From Candidatus Bathyarchaeota archaeon (lineage in GTDB: Archaea; Thermoproteota; Bathyarchaeia; Bathyarchaeales; DTEX01), in NCBI GenBank assembly GCA_021158305.1, contig JAGGUU010000143.1:1-16284 (forward strand): 16,284 nucleotides of DNA. The letters run 5' to 3'. Both the position numbers and the translations under genes were made by a program. Positions 1-7,468 of the stretch are shown here, in pieces. How positions within the stretch are numbered: the first letter of the stretch is position 1; each line of letters begins with the position of its first letter. The notes under the pieces were generated by a model. That model made no database searches, was not told the DNA's origin, and was given only the letters and a program-made list of their open reading frames with translations.

Positions 1-51
1 AAAAAATAAAATAAACTCTGGTATCCTCTTATTCTTGCTGGTTTGGAGCGG
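1..51 (+). promoter_or_regulatory. Probable promoter and ribosome binding site of the UGD-like gene
   Basis: The first bases hold an AT-only stretch (about 2-15, containing ataaaataaa) that could be a TATA box roughly 45 bases before the start codon at 57, and a purine-rich ggagcgg (about 45-51) that can serve as ribosome binding site. The upstream end of the promoter lies outside the window, so the assignment is tentative. Confidence 0.35.
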
Positions 52-56
52 ATTAT

Positions 57-926
57 ATGCGGAAGGAAAAGGTTCTTGTCATTGGACTGGGCGAAGTAGG
101 TGGAGCTCTATACGAGCTTCTTGTTGAGAGCGGGGTTTTTTCCGTCTATGCATATGATTTAGATATCGAAAAGATGAGGAAGGCTGGAGCAAATAAACCG
201 GAGGGTAAAATAGATGTTATGCATGTATGCATTCCATGTTACAATCGTGAAGAATTTGTCAGATCTGTTCTCGAGTACATTGTGAAGTTTGATCCTGAAA
301 TCACGATAATAAACAGCACGGTTCCCCCTGGTACAACAGAAGAAATTAGAAAGAAAAGTCAGCGGTTAGTTGTGCATTCTCCCATTAGAGGAGTTCATAA
401 AAGTAGGGAATATATGAAATGGGAGATTAGACGCTGGACTAAGTATGTCGGCGGAACCGACAGTAAATCTGCGGATCTGGCGCGTAAGCACTTCGAGAAG
501 CTCGGGCTTAAAGTTAAGCTTTTAAAATCGTCGAAAGAGACGGAACTCGCTAAGATCTTTGAAACAACCTATAGAGCTTGGATGATAGCTTGTTTCCAAG
601 AGATGCATAGAATAAGCGGATATTTCGATACAGACTTTGACCAAATTGTTGACTTCTTGGAAGATACGCATAGAGTGCGTTTCGACCGCCCGCCAATGTT
701 TCCGGGCGTGATAGGCGGACACTGTCTTATCCCAAATGTTAAGATGCTTCTTAAGACGTATGACTCCGAATTTCTCCGTCTGATCTTGAAGTCCAATGAG
801 AAACGGAAGAAGGAAATTGAAGATGAGAAAATTAAAAAAGAGACGGAAAAAGTGAAGGCAAGAGTTAAAAAGCTAGAAGAGGAACTCGCTAAGATAGGGC
901 AACTCCTAAAAGAACATGCAATTTAA
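57..926 (+). CDS. UDP-glucose/GDP-mannose dehydrogenase-family protein, C-terminally truncated, with coiled-coil tail
   Basis: 289 aa. The N-terminal Rossmann domain shows the GLGEVG dinucleotide-binding turn at residues 10-15 and an acidic residue after the second strand (D34), typical of NAD preference. STVPPGTT (87-94) and SPIRG (108-112) match the conserved blocks of the nucleotide-sugar dehydrogenases. A middle helical segment, ETELAKIFETTYRAW (161-175), resembles the family's long dimer helix. GVIGGHC (217-223) corresponds to the catalytic-cysteine motif, with C223 the presumed nucleophile. Family members are usually above 400 aa because a C-terminal UDP-binding domain follows. Here it is replaced by a charged Lys/Glu helix (about 248-287) that looks like a coiled coil. 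The protein may therefore act on a different substrate or be an NAD-binding scaffold. The start ATG follows ggagcgg by a few bases. Family assignment is good; exact reaction unknown. Confidence 0.75.
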   Translation: MRKEKVLVIGLGEVGGALYELLVESGVFSVYAYDLDIEKMRKAGANKPEGKIDVMHVCIPCYNREEFVRSVLEYIVKFDPEITIINSTVPPGTTEEIRKKSQRLVVHSPIRGVHKSREYMKWEIRRWTKYVGGTDSKSADLARKHFEKLGLKVKLLKSSKETELAKIFETTYRAWMIACFQEMHRISGYFDTDFDQIVDFLEDTHRVRFDRPPMFPGVIGGHCLIPNVKMLLKTYDSEFLRLILKSNEKRKKEIEDEKIKKETEKVKARVKKLEEELAKIGQLLKEHAI

Positions 927-929
927 ATA
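921..929 (+). promoter_or_regulatory. TATA box of rpoP
   Basis: The sequence atttaaata overlaps the stop codon of the preceding gene. Its centre is about 26 bases before a predicted transcription start near 951, leaving a leader of about 30 nt. That leader ends in GGTGA (970-974), six bases from the rpoP ATG. This suggests rpoP has its own promoter rather than depending on the upstream gene. Confidence 0.55.
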
Positions 930-980
930 CTTCAACCTCTCAATTTTATCGTTGAACTCTGTGGTTTATGGTGAATAAAG

Positions 981-1142
981 ATGAGTGAGAATGAAAAGAC
1001 GGTTCTTCTTTATCAATGCTTAAAGTGCGGTGCCATCGTGAAGTCAAGCGAGCTTGAGCTCGGGATAAGATGCCCATACTGTAGATATCGCGTCCTGAAA
1101 AAGATTAGGCCTCCAATAGTTAAGCATGTAAAAGCTAGATGA
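981..1142 (+). CDS. rpoP: DNA-directed RNA polymerase subunit P (Rpb12-like)
   Basis: 53 aa, translated directly from the window. It is the small zinc-ribbon subunit of archaeal RNA polymerase, homologous to eukaryotic Rpb12/RPABC4, which helps hold the Rpb3/Rpb11-like platform to the large subunits. The zinc ligands are visible as CLKC (C13, C16) and CPYC (C31, C34). The basic C-terminal tail (KKIRPPIVKHVKAR) is typical of the family. GGTGA at 970-974 lies six bases before the ATG. In many archaea the gene sits beside rpl37ae and KEOPS or prefoldin genes; here it stands alone between a dehydrogenase-like gene and adenosylhomocysteinase. It is complete and of normal length. Confidence 0.93.
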   Translation: MSENEKTVLLYQCLKCGAIVKSSELELGIRCPYCRYRVLKKIRPPIVKHVKAR

Positions 1143-1225
1143 TTTGCCACTTATTTCATGAAAGATGAGATGTAGTTTAAAGATGATTCAAGTTCTCTCA
1201 AATTGATGAAAGAGGAACGCCGGAA

Positions 1226-2482
1226 ATGAGTGATTATAAGGTTAAGGATTTAGGCTTGGCTGAAAAAGGCGATCTTCTGATTGAGTGGGCTTCAAGGCAT
1301 ATGCCTGTCCTAAACAAGATACGGGAGAGATTTGAAGAGGAGAAACCTCTGAAAGGATTAAGGATCGGGGCATGTTTACATGTGACTAAAGAAACGGCTG
1401 TTCTCGTCAAAACTCTGCAGGCGGGAGGTGCCGAAGTCGCCCTATGTGGCTCGAATCCACTCTCAACGCAAGATGAAGTTGCAGCGTCATTGGTGAAGTC
1501 AGGAATCTGTGTTTATGCTTGGCGAGGTGAAACAACTGAGGAGTACTATTGGTGTGTTAATAAAGTGATCGATCATGACCCTGTGATAACTCTTGACGAT
1601 GGAGCGGACCTCGCAACCACTATTCACTCATCGAGAAGGGAGGCGTTAAAGAGTATAATTGGCGGAACTGAAGAAACAACTACTGGTGTAATTCGCCTCC
1701 GAGCTATGGCTCGGGAGGGAAAGCTTAGATATCCGATAATAGCTGTAAATGATGCTTATACCAAATATCTCTTTGATAATCGATATGGTACTGGTCAGAG
1801 CACAATAGATGGTATTCTTAGAGCAACAAATGTTCTGCTGGCTGGAAAAACATTCGTCGTCTGTGGATACGGCTGGTGCGGTAGAGGACTGGCGTTGAGA
1901 GCAAAAGGGATGGGGGCAAACGTAATCGTTACGGAGGTAAATCCGATGAGAGCTTTAGAAGCCGTGATGGATGGGTTCCAAGTAATGCCGCTTATGAAAG
2001 CCGCAGAGAAGGGAGACATCTTCATAACAGCCACGGGGAATAAACATGTGATAAGAAAGGAGCATATGCTGAAGATGAAGGATGGAGCTATCATAGGCAA
2101 CAGCGGTCATTTCAATGTAGAGATAAGTATTCCGGATTTAGAGGAAATCTCTGTCTCGAAGAAACTTGTAAGACCGAATCTGGAAGAATATCTCTTAAAA
2201 GATGGGAGAAGAATCTATCTGCTTGCTGAGGGAAGACTTGTGAATTTGGCCTCAGCTGAAGGTCACCCCTCAGAGGTTATGGATATGTCCTTCTCAAACC
2301 AAGCTTTATGCGTAGAGTATCTCGTTAAGTCTCAATCTTTGAAGCCGCAAGTTTATTCAGTACCAAGAGAGATTGATGAACTTGTGGCACGTTTGAAACT
2401 TGAAGGTTTAGGAGTAAAGATCGACGAGATGACTGAAGAACAGAAAAAGTATCTTTCAAGCTGGGAGTCAGGAACAATGTAG
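1226..2482 (+). CDS. ahcY: Adenosylhomocysteinase (S-adenosyl-L-homocysteine hydrolase)
   Basis: 418 aa, full length for the archaeal type. It catalyses reversible hydrolysis of S-adenosylhomocysteine to adenosine and homocysteine, removing the inhibitory product of methyltransferases; in some archaea related enzymes prefer S-inosylhomocysteine. The catalytic and NAD-contacting segments are all present: H52 in the first domain, DDGAD (124-128), TEETTTG (148-154), NDAYTK (175-180) with K180, FDNRYG (183-188), the Rossmann turn GYGWCGRG (214-221), GNSGHFN (291-297) and GHPSEVMDMSFSNQ (346-359). The C-terminus lacks the Lys/Tyr-ending extension of bacterial and eukaryotic enzymes, as is usual in archaea. 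The ATG follows gccggaa. A weak TATA-like gtttaaaga near 1174-1182 could be its promoter. Confidence 0.95.
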   Translation: MSDYKVKDLGLAEKGDLLIEWASRHMPVLNKIRERFEEEKPLKGLRIGACLHVTKETAVLVKTLQAGGAEVALCGSNPLSTQDEVAASLVKSGICVYAWRGETTEEYYWCVNKVIDHDPVITLDDGADLATTIHSSRREALKSIIGGTEETTTGVIRLRAMAREGKLRYPIIAVNDAYTKYLFDNRYGTGQSTIDGILRATNVLLAGKTFVVCGYGWCGRGLALRAKGMGANVIVTEVNPMRALEAVMDGFQVMPLMKAAEKGDIFITATGNKHVIRKEHMLKMKDGAIIGNSGHFNVEISIPDLEEISVSKKLVRPNLEEYLLKDGRRIYLLAEGRLVNLASAEGHPSEVMDMSFSNQALCVEYLVKSQSLKPQVYSVPREIDELVARLKLEGLGVKIDEMTEEQKKYLSSWESGTM

Positions 2483-2563
2483 TCTCATCTCAGAAAATGA
2501 CATGGCTCTCTTACAGTGATGTTTTAATAACAGTAAATGCGAAAGATCAGTTGTGGATGAGGT

Positions 2564-3985
2564 ATGGATGCAGGCGAAAATATCTTATCCTTCACGATAG
2601 ATACTGAGATTACCCCGGATGTATATGGTGATTTTATAAAATTTCTCCATTATCATTATGTACTCCCTCAAATAGATCGCTTCACAGATATATTTTCGGA
2701 TAATGCTAATTTCATCTCATTTGTCCTCCCGGATCCTATGGGTGGTTGGTGGGTGAAGGTTGAGGTAGTTGTTGGAAAACCAATCGTTGTTAGAATCATA
2801 ACGTGGGGTTCAGTTCCCCAGCGTGTAATAGAAAAGCTGAGAGAAGATATTTTCATCGGGGTTCAGATATTCGAGGAGCAAGTCAGGCGGAGCAGCTTTT
2901 ACTTTGCATGGGTGGAAGGGGAACCGGTTATTCCGGAACGCGCGCCTCATAGAAGCAGAAACATAATTTACCGAATGTTTTCTGGGAGTATGGTGTTCCT
3001 CTTCATCATTTTCATCGTAATCGGCGCTTTTCTCTTTATGATTGTTGGAAAGTATACGCCGATAATGCTAGTCGCATTACAGTTTGTACTCTTCCTGTTT
3101 TCTGACAAGATTATTATGCGTCTTGGAAACTGGCAGATCACACCTGAGAAGCCCTCTGTCCATATACTTCACTATCACCTTCGTGACGAAGAGTACAAAA
3201 TATTCAGACGGAGATTCAGCAGGGAAACCTTGATGAGAATTAAGGCTGAGATTTATGAGAGAACCTTAGCGATAGGAAGAAGAATAGACTTCGATGTAGC
3301 GAATGAGGTTTTCTCTCGTTACGGATTCACGTGTAGACCTGAAAGCATGTCGGTAAAGGTTATAAACGTATACGATATTGTGAAGAAGGCTGCTGAGAAA
3401 TTCAACCTACCAATTCCTAAAATAATAATCGCAAATACTATAATTCCTAATGCGGCAGCTTCAGGACCTTGTCCAAGTCGAGGAATACTGCTTATCACAA
3501 GCGGCCTACTTGTTCAGCTAGAAGATGACGAGATACTAAGCGTTATTGGTCACGAATTCAGCCATCTGAAGGGCAGAGATCCGCTTATGCTCTTCATACT
3601 AAGCTCGGCTGAATACTTGCTTAGAATCTACGTCTTTTGGCCGTTTCTTTTTCTCTTCGGATACTTCTATCTCTTCTTGGCGCTCACCGCCGTTTATTTC
3701 ATCGCTAAGTTTTTTGAGGCAAAGGCCGATCTGGAATCAGCTATTAGACTCGGCCAGCCGGAAGTTTTAGCTGAGGCCTTAAGAAAGATAGGTTTTCAAA
3801 GGCTTCAATTCGAGAGGATGCCAGCCTACAGGCTTCAAGAATGGCTTGGATGGGATCCTCATCCACCGCTATACTTCCGTATATCCCGGTTGGAGAGGAT
3901 TAAAAATATTGAAGAAATCAAGCATCCATTCATTCATTCTATAAAAGATAATATAGTTGGATTTATGGAAGCCCTTCGAATGTAG
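2564..3985 (+). CDS. Membrane-bound M48-family zinc metalloprotease (HtpX-like)
   Basis: 473 aa. An integral membrane protease of the HtpX/Ste24 class, probably degrading damaged membrane proteins. The zinc site is HEFSH (330-334), and the third ligand is probably E385 in FEAKADLESA, matching the E-x-x-A-D pattern of HtpX. Two hydrophobic segments (about 142-161 and 165-181) precede the protease domain, and a hydrophobic hairpin (about 341-380) lies between the two zinc motifs. The N-terminal 140 residues form a soluble mixed alpha/beta region absent from bacterial HtpX (under 300 aa), which makes this version unusually long. The start ATG lies just after gatgaggt; gttttaataa at 2521-2530 is a plausible TATA box. 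No neighbouring gene obviously shares its function. Confidence 0.85.
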   Translation: MDAGENILSFTIDTEITPDVYGDFIKFLHYHYVLPQIDRFTDIFSDNANFISFVLPDPMGGWWVKVEVVVGKPIVVRIITWGSVPQRVIEKLREDIFIGVQIFEEQVRRSSFYFAWVEGEPVIPERAPHRSRNIIYRMFSGSMVFLFIIFIVIGAFLFMIVGKYTPIMLVALQFVLFLFSDKIIMRLGNWQITPEKPSVHILHYHLRDEEYKIFRRRFSRETLMRIKAEIYERTLAIGRRIDFDVANEVFSRYGFTCRPESMSVKVINVYDIVKKAAEKFNLPIPKIIIANTIIPNAAASGPCPSRGILLITSGLLVQLEDDEILSVIGHEFSHLKGRDPLMLFILSSAEYLLRIYVFWPFLFLFGYFYLFLALTAVYFIAKFFEAKADLESAIRLGQPEVLAEALRKIGFQRLQFERMPAYRLQEWLGWDPHPPLYFRISRLERIKNIEEIKHPFIHSIKDNIVGFMEALRM

Positions 3986-4002
3986 CAATAAGAAGCCTCT
4001 TT

Positions 4003-4218
4003 ATGTTTATATTTCTTATAGTTTCTCTCACGGTTTCAGTATGGGTGAAAATCATAGCATTTGTTTCCATGCTTAGCTTGGTCTGGCTTGAACATTTTTC
4101 TTCACTATTTGCAGAGATCCTCTTGATTACTTCGTTTATTCTCGAAATACGAAAGAAATATTTAAACTATGTCTCAATATACTTCTGGATCTTTGAGCCC
4201 TCGGGTGAAGATGAATGA
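4003..4218 (+). CDS. Possible small two-TM membrane protein (doubtful)
   Basis: A 71-aa open frame starting 17 bases after the protease gene. Its stop overlaps the next gene's ATG in an ATGA arrangement. Two hydrophobic stretches (about residues 1-20 and 33-48) could be membrane helices, and the tail is acidic. In favour: close spacing to the protease, suggesting an operon partner. Against: no recognisable family, no good ribosome binding site before the ATG, and a strong TATA-like box for the next gene lies inside the frame. It may simply be AT-rich leader sequence. No function is proposed. Confidence 0.3.
   Translation: MFIFLIVSLTVSVWVKIIAFVSMLSLVWLEHFSSLFAEILLITSFILEIRKKYLNYVSIYFWIFEPSGEDE
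4157..4166 (+). promoter_or_regulatory. TATA box of the inositol monophosphatase-family gene
   Basis: The sequence aatatttaaa is preceded by a purine-rich BRE-like gaaagaa. A start of transcription about 26 bases downstream (near 4188) would leave a leader of about 27 nt, containing GGTGA at 4204-4208 six bases from the ATG. This is one of the best promoter candidates in the window. Confidence 0.55.
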
Positions 4219-5033
4219 ACGAGATAGGTATAAACGTTCTAGTGGAGATTTCCAAGGAAATCCGTAATGCTGTTCATCCATTTTTAGGTTCTAGCGAAGG
4301 CGGAAGAATAGTTGGCATCGGCTTCGGCGAGGATCGCACCAGACTCATTGATAAAATCGCTGAAGAAGTCGTCGTCAAGTATCTGAAGCGAAACAGCATA
4401 TCCTGCATACTTATTGGAGAAGAAGGCGGCGTTCAAGAGATAGGCGAAAATCCGAAGAGGTACCTGATTGTTGACGCAGTTGATGGAACGATGAATGCCG
4501 TTAGAGGAATAGGCTTCGCTTCATCTGCACTTGCTTTTGCATCTGAAGACAACCTAAAAGATGTCGAAGCCGCCGCCGTAATGAATCTTTTCAGTGGCGA
4601 ATTATACGTTGCTGAGAAGAATAAAGGCGCGTGGCGCAACGGAAAAAGAATAACAACATCGAAGACTTCAGATCTGAAAAGCTCCGTTATAAGCGTGGAT
4701 CTCTCTCCAGTCCCAAAAAGCGTGAGTGCGATCATTCCAGTTATGAAGGCAACTGGAAGAGTGAGGTCTTTAGGATCAGCTTCGCTTGAGATATGCTGCG
4801 TAGCATCAGGCATGTTAGATGCTCATCTGGATATGCGGGGAATGCTTCGAACATTCGACTTCGCTGCAGCTATGCTTATTCTGCAAGAAGCCGGGGGAAT
4901 CTTCAGCCTTTTGGAGGTAGATGAGAAAGACGAGATTCCTCTAACAAAACTTAGACATTTTTCGATAATAGCCGCGGCGAACAAAGAACTTTACTCTCAA
5001 ATAATTTCTCTCATCCATGATTGTAAAGGCTAA
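4215..5033 (+). CDS. Inositol-1-monophosphatase / fructose-1,6-bisphosphatase family phosphatase
   Basis: 272 aa. A member of the lithium-sensitive metal-dependent phosphomonoesterases. The metal-binding residues appear in order: GEEGG (68-72) supplies the glutamate, DAVDGT (87-92) is the signature motif with two aspartates, and RTFDFAAAM (212-220) holds the third aspartate (D215), where most members have W-D-x-A. LQEAGG (223-228) closes the motif. Archaeal homologues often hydrolyse both inositol monophosphate and fructose-1,6-bisphosphate, so the substrate here cannot be fixed from sequence. Length is normal. The start is supported by GGTGA six bases upstream. A T-rich run after the stop (about 5045-5056) may end transcription. 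Confidence 0.88.
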   Translation: MNEIGINVLVEISKEIRNAVHPFLGSSEGGRIVGIGFGEDRTRLIDKIAEEVVVKYLKRNSISCILIGEEGGVQEIGENPKRYLIVDAVDGTMNAVRGIGFASSALAFASEDNLKDVEAAAVMNLFSGELYVAEKNKGAWRNGKRITTSKTSDLKSSVISVDLSPVPKSVSAIIPVMKATGRVRSLGSASLEICCVASGMLDAHLDMRGMLRTFDFAAAMLILQEAGGIFSLLEVDEKDEIPLTKLRHFSIIAAANKELYSQIISLIHDCKG

Positions 5034-5095
5034 GAATTTTGAATGTTTTTATTCTTACAGAATAAATTACTTTCTCCCTGAAGAGAAGATTTACG

Positions 5096-5965
5096 ATGAA
5101 AAGAGTCGGTGAATTAAGCTTACTTGATTCTCAAGCAGCTCTTCTCATTAGTGAAGGTTCAGAGAGAACACTTGTCATATCGGATCTTCATATAGGCTGG
5201 GAGATTCCTCTTGCCGATGAAGGCATATACATTCCCTCGCAGACGGGAAGACTACTTGAGAAGCTTAAAGGCATAATTCTTTCAGAAAAGCCTGATCGCC
5301 TTTTAGTCCTAGGAGATGTGAAGCATACATTTTCAGGGATTGAGACTGAGGAATGGCATGACGTTCCAATGTTCTTTGAAGAAATCTGTAGTTTAGTCGC
5401 GAAGGTTCAAGTGGTTCCTGGAAATCATGACGGCGATATAGAAGCTTTGCTCCCTGAAAATGTAGAGATTCTGCCGTCTAGAGGCGTTATAATTGGAGAT
5501 GTAGGATTCTTTCATGGTCATACATGGCCATTTCTCAAGATGCTTAATTGCAGAAATTTAGTTATTGGACATGTCCATCCAGTTGTTACATTTAGAGATC
5601 CCATGGGTTTTAGGATAACTCGGCAAGTTTGGGTTAAGGCTCCCTGCAACAGCAGGATACTTGCAGAATCCATGCTTAGAGCTCATAATGTAAAGGTGAA
5701 GAAGAAAAGAAGCGTTGAAGATGTGCTGGAGAGTCTTAATATCTCCTTAAACGTTAATAATATAATAATAATGCCTTCATTCAATAATTTCTTAGGAGGA
5801 CAAGCAATAAACGATTATGGTCTTGTAAGAGAGCAGAGATTCAGCGGTTTCATTGGTCCTATACTACGTTCTGGAAGCGTAGACTTCGAGAATGCCGAAA
5901 TATACCTCTTGGATGGAACGTTTCTTGGGACAATCAATCATTTGAGGAGGATTAAAGGAGTATAG
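5096..5965 (+). CDS. SbcD/Mre11-related archaeal metallophosphoesterase (TIGR00024 type)
   Basis: 289 aa. A calcineurin-like phosphoesterase with all five metal-site motifs: SDLHIG (29-34), VLGDVKH (71-77), GNHDGD (109-114), HGHTW (140-144) and GHVHP (158-162). The match is to the single-domain archaeal family related to the SbcD/Mre11 nuclease but lacking its capping domain. The biochemical substrate is unknown; a nucleic-acid phosphodiester is an inference from family kinship. About 110 C-terminal residues follow the core and contain a glycine-rich turn but no motif I recognise. The gene lies 62 bases after the monophosphatase gene, with a possible TATA box (aataaatta, 5061-5069) in the gap. 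Confidence 0.8.
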   Translation: MKRVGELSLLDSQAALLISEGSERTLVISDLHIGWEIPLADEGIYIPSQTGRLLEKLKGIILSEKPDRLLVLGDVKHTFSGIETEEWHDVPMFFEEICSLVAKVQVVPGNHDGDIEALLPENVEILPSRGVIIGDVGFFHGHTWPFLKMLNCRNLVIGHVHPVVTFRDPMGFRITRQVWVKAPCNSRILAESMLRAHNVKVKKKRSVEDVLESLNISLNVNNIIIMPSFNNFLGGQAINDYGLVREQRFSGFIGPILRSGSVDFENAEIYLLDGTFLGTINHLRRIKGV

Positions 5966-6026
5966 GCTTAACTATAACTCTCAATATCATTAGAATATAA
6001 CGTAAAAATGAGTGGATAAGCACTAG

Positions 6027-6458
6027 ATGTGGAAGAAAAAGTCAATGCTGGAAAGCGATCCGGAGATAAAATCCCTAGACGCTATATGTAAAGAAGCGAG
6101 GCTAAAAGGCAAGCTGAGCAAAAAACATATCGAATTACTTACAAAAATTTTCGGCTCAAGATTTCTAAATGCGTGGAAAGCTGTAAACGAGAAAAGAGTT
6201 AAAAAATATATTTTTAAGCCGAGCGGAAGAGTGATATGGATAGTTGTTGGAAGAAGAAGGGATTATTTAATCATGCCAGCTGCAAACTTTTGTTCATGTG
6301 ATGATTTCTACTATAATGTGATGAATCGTAAGGCACGTCTCTGCTATCATCTAATCGCGCAGAAGCTTGCTGAAAGCTTGGGAATCTTTGATATTTTTGA
6401 AGAAGATGATTCCTTTTATGATATACTTATGAAGGAATGGAGGAAAGCTACATATTAA
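6027..6458 (+). CDS. SWIM zinc-finger protein
   Basis: 143 aa. The C-terminal half contains a SWIM domain of the form C-x-C-x(n)-C-x-H: C89 and C91 in FCSCDDF, then C106 and H108 in LCYHLIAQKL. SWIM fingers bind DNA or proteins; some small SWIM proteins (Sws1/Shu2 type) assist RadA/Rad51 filaments, but I cannot show that this is one. The N-terminal 60 residues are helical and lysine-rich with no known domain. The gene lies 61 bases after the metallophosphoesterase and may be co-transcribed. The ATG at 6027 has little ribosome binding site; the ATG at 6045 (M7) is an alternative start. Confidence 0.75.
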   Translation: MWKKKSMLESDPEIKSLDAICKEARLKGKLSKKHIELLTKIFGSRFLNAWKAVNEKRVKKYIFKPSGRVIWIVVGRRRDYLIMPAANFCSCDDFYYNVMNRKARLCYHLIAQKLAESLGIFDIFEEDDSFYDILMKEWRKATY

Positions 6459-6496
6459 AATATTAGAACGTCACAGAATATCTGAGGTTACGAGGC

Positions 6497-6697
6497 TTGA
6501 ACGTAGAAGAATACTTCGGTATGGTCATTAATGTAATAATCAGCATCACGCTTTTAGTTCTCATCATGATCTTCTTTTATATAATTTACGGAGAAAAAGA
6601 GAAGATGGTATCTTCAAAAAAGAGGTATGCTCTGGAAATCTCAAGTTTTCTCTGGAAACTAATGATTTATATGATGTGCCGTTTCTCTATACTCTGA
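6497..6697 (+). CDS. Possible single-TM microprotein with TTG start
   Basis: A 66-aa frame 38 bases after the SWIM gene. It begins with TTG, with a reasonable gaggt (6484-6488) eight bases ahead; an ATG at 6521 is an alternative. One strong hydrophobic segment (about residues 9-30) is followed by a basic stretch (KEKMVSSKKR), giving a one-helix membrane topology. The last 31 bases overlap the 3' end of the convergent minus-strand gene. No family is recognised. The spacing supports a real gene; short length and lack of homologues I can name keep confidence low. Confidence 0.38.
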   Translation: MNVEEYFGMVINVIISITLLVLIMIFFYIIYGEKEKMVSSKKRYALEISSFLWKLMIYMMCRFSIL

Positions 6698-7101
6698 AAA
6701 CTTATTCTCCGGAAAATAAAGAATAGAACTATGCCTATTATTAGTAGTAGAATGGCTAAGAAAAATGCTAACAAAGAAGGTTTCCCTACTCCGAGCATTA
6801 TTGGTATAGGTCCTATAAAAATTATGAAGCCTGAGGATTGAGACACCCCTTCCATTAGCCCGGCAACCATTAATATTATCATGCCCAAGAAGGCAAGAAG
6901 AAAACCTATCAAAAAAATCTTTATAAACAAAGGATAGGATGTCCAAGGCATCTCCTCCTTAAAACTCTGATCTCTCTTATTATAGCATTCGATGCAGAGC
7001 CAGCTAGTCTTTTCAAAACATTGGGAGCAAACATTTCGTCCACAGTTGCTACATACGTACATCGCGGGGTTAACGCCGCAGATCTCACAAACTCTTCCCA
7101 T
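6667..7101 (-). CDS. Zinc-finger plus DUF131 (TIGR00304) membrane protein
   Basis: 144 aa. The N-terminal 40 residues hold eight cysteines in four pairs: C5/C8, C17/C20, C25/C28, C36/C39. This resembles a B-box or treble-clef type finger with two zinc ions. Two membrane helices follow (about 57-80 and 109-130), joined by a short loop containing FIGPIPIMLG (95-104), the hallmark of the small archaeal DUF131 membrane family. The function of DUF131 is unknown. The gene follows a stand-alone DUF131 gene by 18 bases on the same strand, so they are probably one transcript. The finger is predicted to face the cytoplasm, possibly recruiting a partner to the membrane; this is inference. Confidence 0.7.
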   Translation of the reverse strand: MGRVCEICGVNPAMYVCSNCGRNVCSQCFEKTSWLCIECYNKRDQSFKEEMPWTSYPLFIKIFLIGFLLAFLGMIILMVAGLMEGVSQSSGFIIFIGPIPIMLGVGKPSLLAFFLAILLLIIGIVLFFIFRRISFQSIEKRHII

Positions 7102-7119
7102 TCACAATTATCCCCTATA

Positions 7120-7383
7120 CTAGATGATGATCTTAGGAGTTAGCATTAAAACCACGACGATTATTATAAGTAATATCGCTAATGCTATCAGAATCTTCAT
7201 TGATTCTCTGTCAGTACCGAATATTATCGGTACAGGTCCAATCATTACCAGCCCTCCACCTCTTACTTTTCCTCTAAAAGAGAGGCTTTGGATAAACATT
7301 AGGAGAATAGCGATGAATGCTATGGCGAATCCCAAAATTATCAAAGTTGTGCCTAGAGTAACTAGTATTGATTGATCTGGCAC
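7120..7383 (-). CDS. DUF131 (TIGR00304) small membrane protein
   Basis: 87 aa. It has two hydrophobic helices (about 7-33 and 62-84) and the family loop VMIGPVPIIFG (45-55), preceded by a short basic/glycine stretch (RGKVRGGG). Function unknown; the family is restricted to archaea as far as I know. The start is GTG at 7383 with no clear ribosome binding site, which with the nearby TATA element suggests a short leader. It is first in a two-gene unit with the zinc-finger DUF131 protein and is divergent from the RPA gene. Confidence 0.75.
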   Translation of the reverse strand: MPDQSILVTLGTTLIILGFAIAFIAILLMFIQSLSFRGKVRGGGLVMIGPVPIIFGTDRESMKILIALAILLIIIVVVLMLTPKIII

Positions 7384-7419
7384 TTTCGTTAACCCAATAA
7401 ATACACTTCATTGTTGTGT

Positions 7420-7434
7420 CAAATAAACTTTTAT
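7420..7434. promoter_or_regulatory. Shared AT-rich divergent promoter of the DUF131 pair and RPA
   Basis: The 85-base gap between the divergent starts (7383 and 7469) contains caaataaacttttat. Read on the plus strand it gives a TATA-like box about 40 bases before the RPA ATG. Read on the minus strand (gtttattt) it sits about 40 bases before the DUF131 GTG. Both would give leaders of about 15 nt. A second minus-strand possibility is tatttattg near 7396-7404. Base composition alone supports this. Confidence 0.4.
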
Positions 7435-7468
7435 TCTTCTCTTCTCATTAAGAGATTCGAGCAGAAAT

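Noticed and set aside
1440..1465. gctcgaatccac, resembling a tRNA T-arm
   Set aside because: Lies inside the adenosylhomocysteinase coding sequence, with no cloverleaf around it.
4433..4813. Minus-strand 126-aa frame inside the monophosphatase gene
   Set aside because: Shadow of a gene with intact catalytic motifs; no recognisable domain.
7124..7375. Plus-strand 83-aa hydrophobic frame
   Set aside because: Exactly antisense to the DUF131 gene, whose family loop motif is clear on the minus strand.
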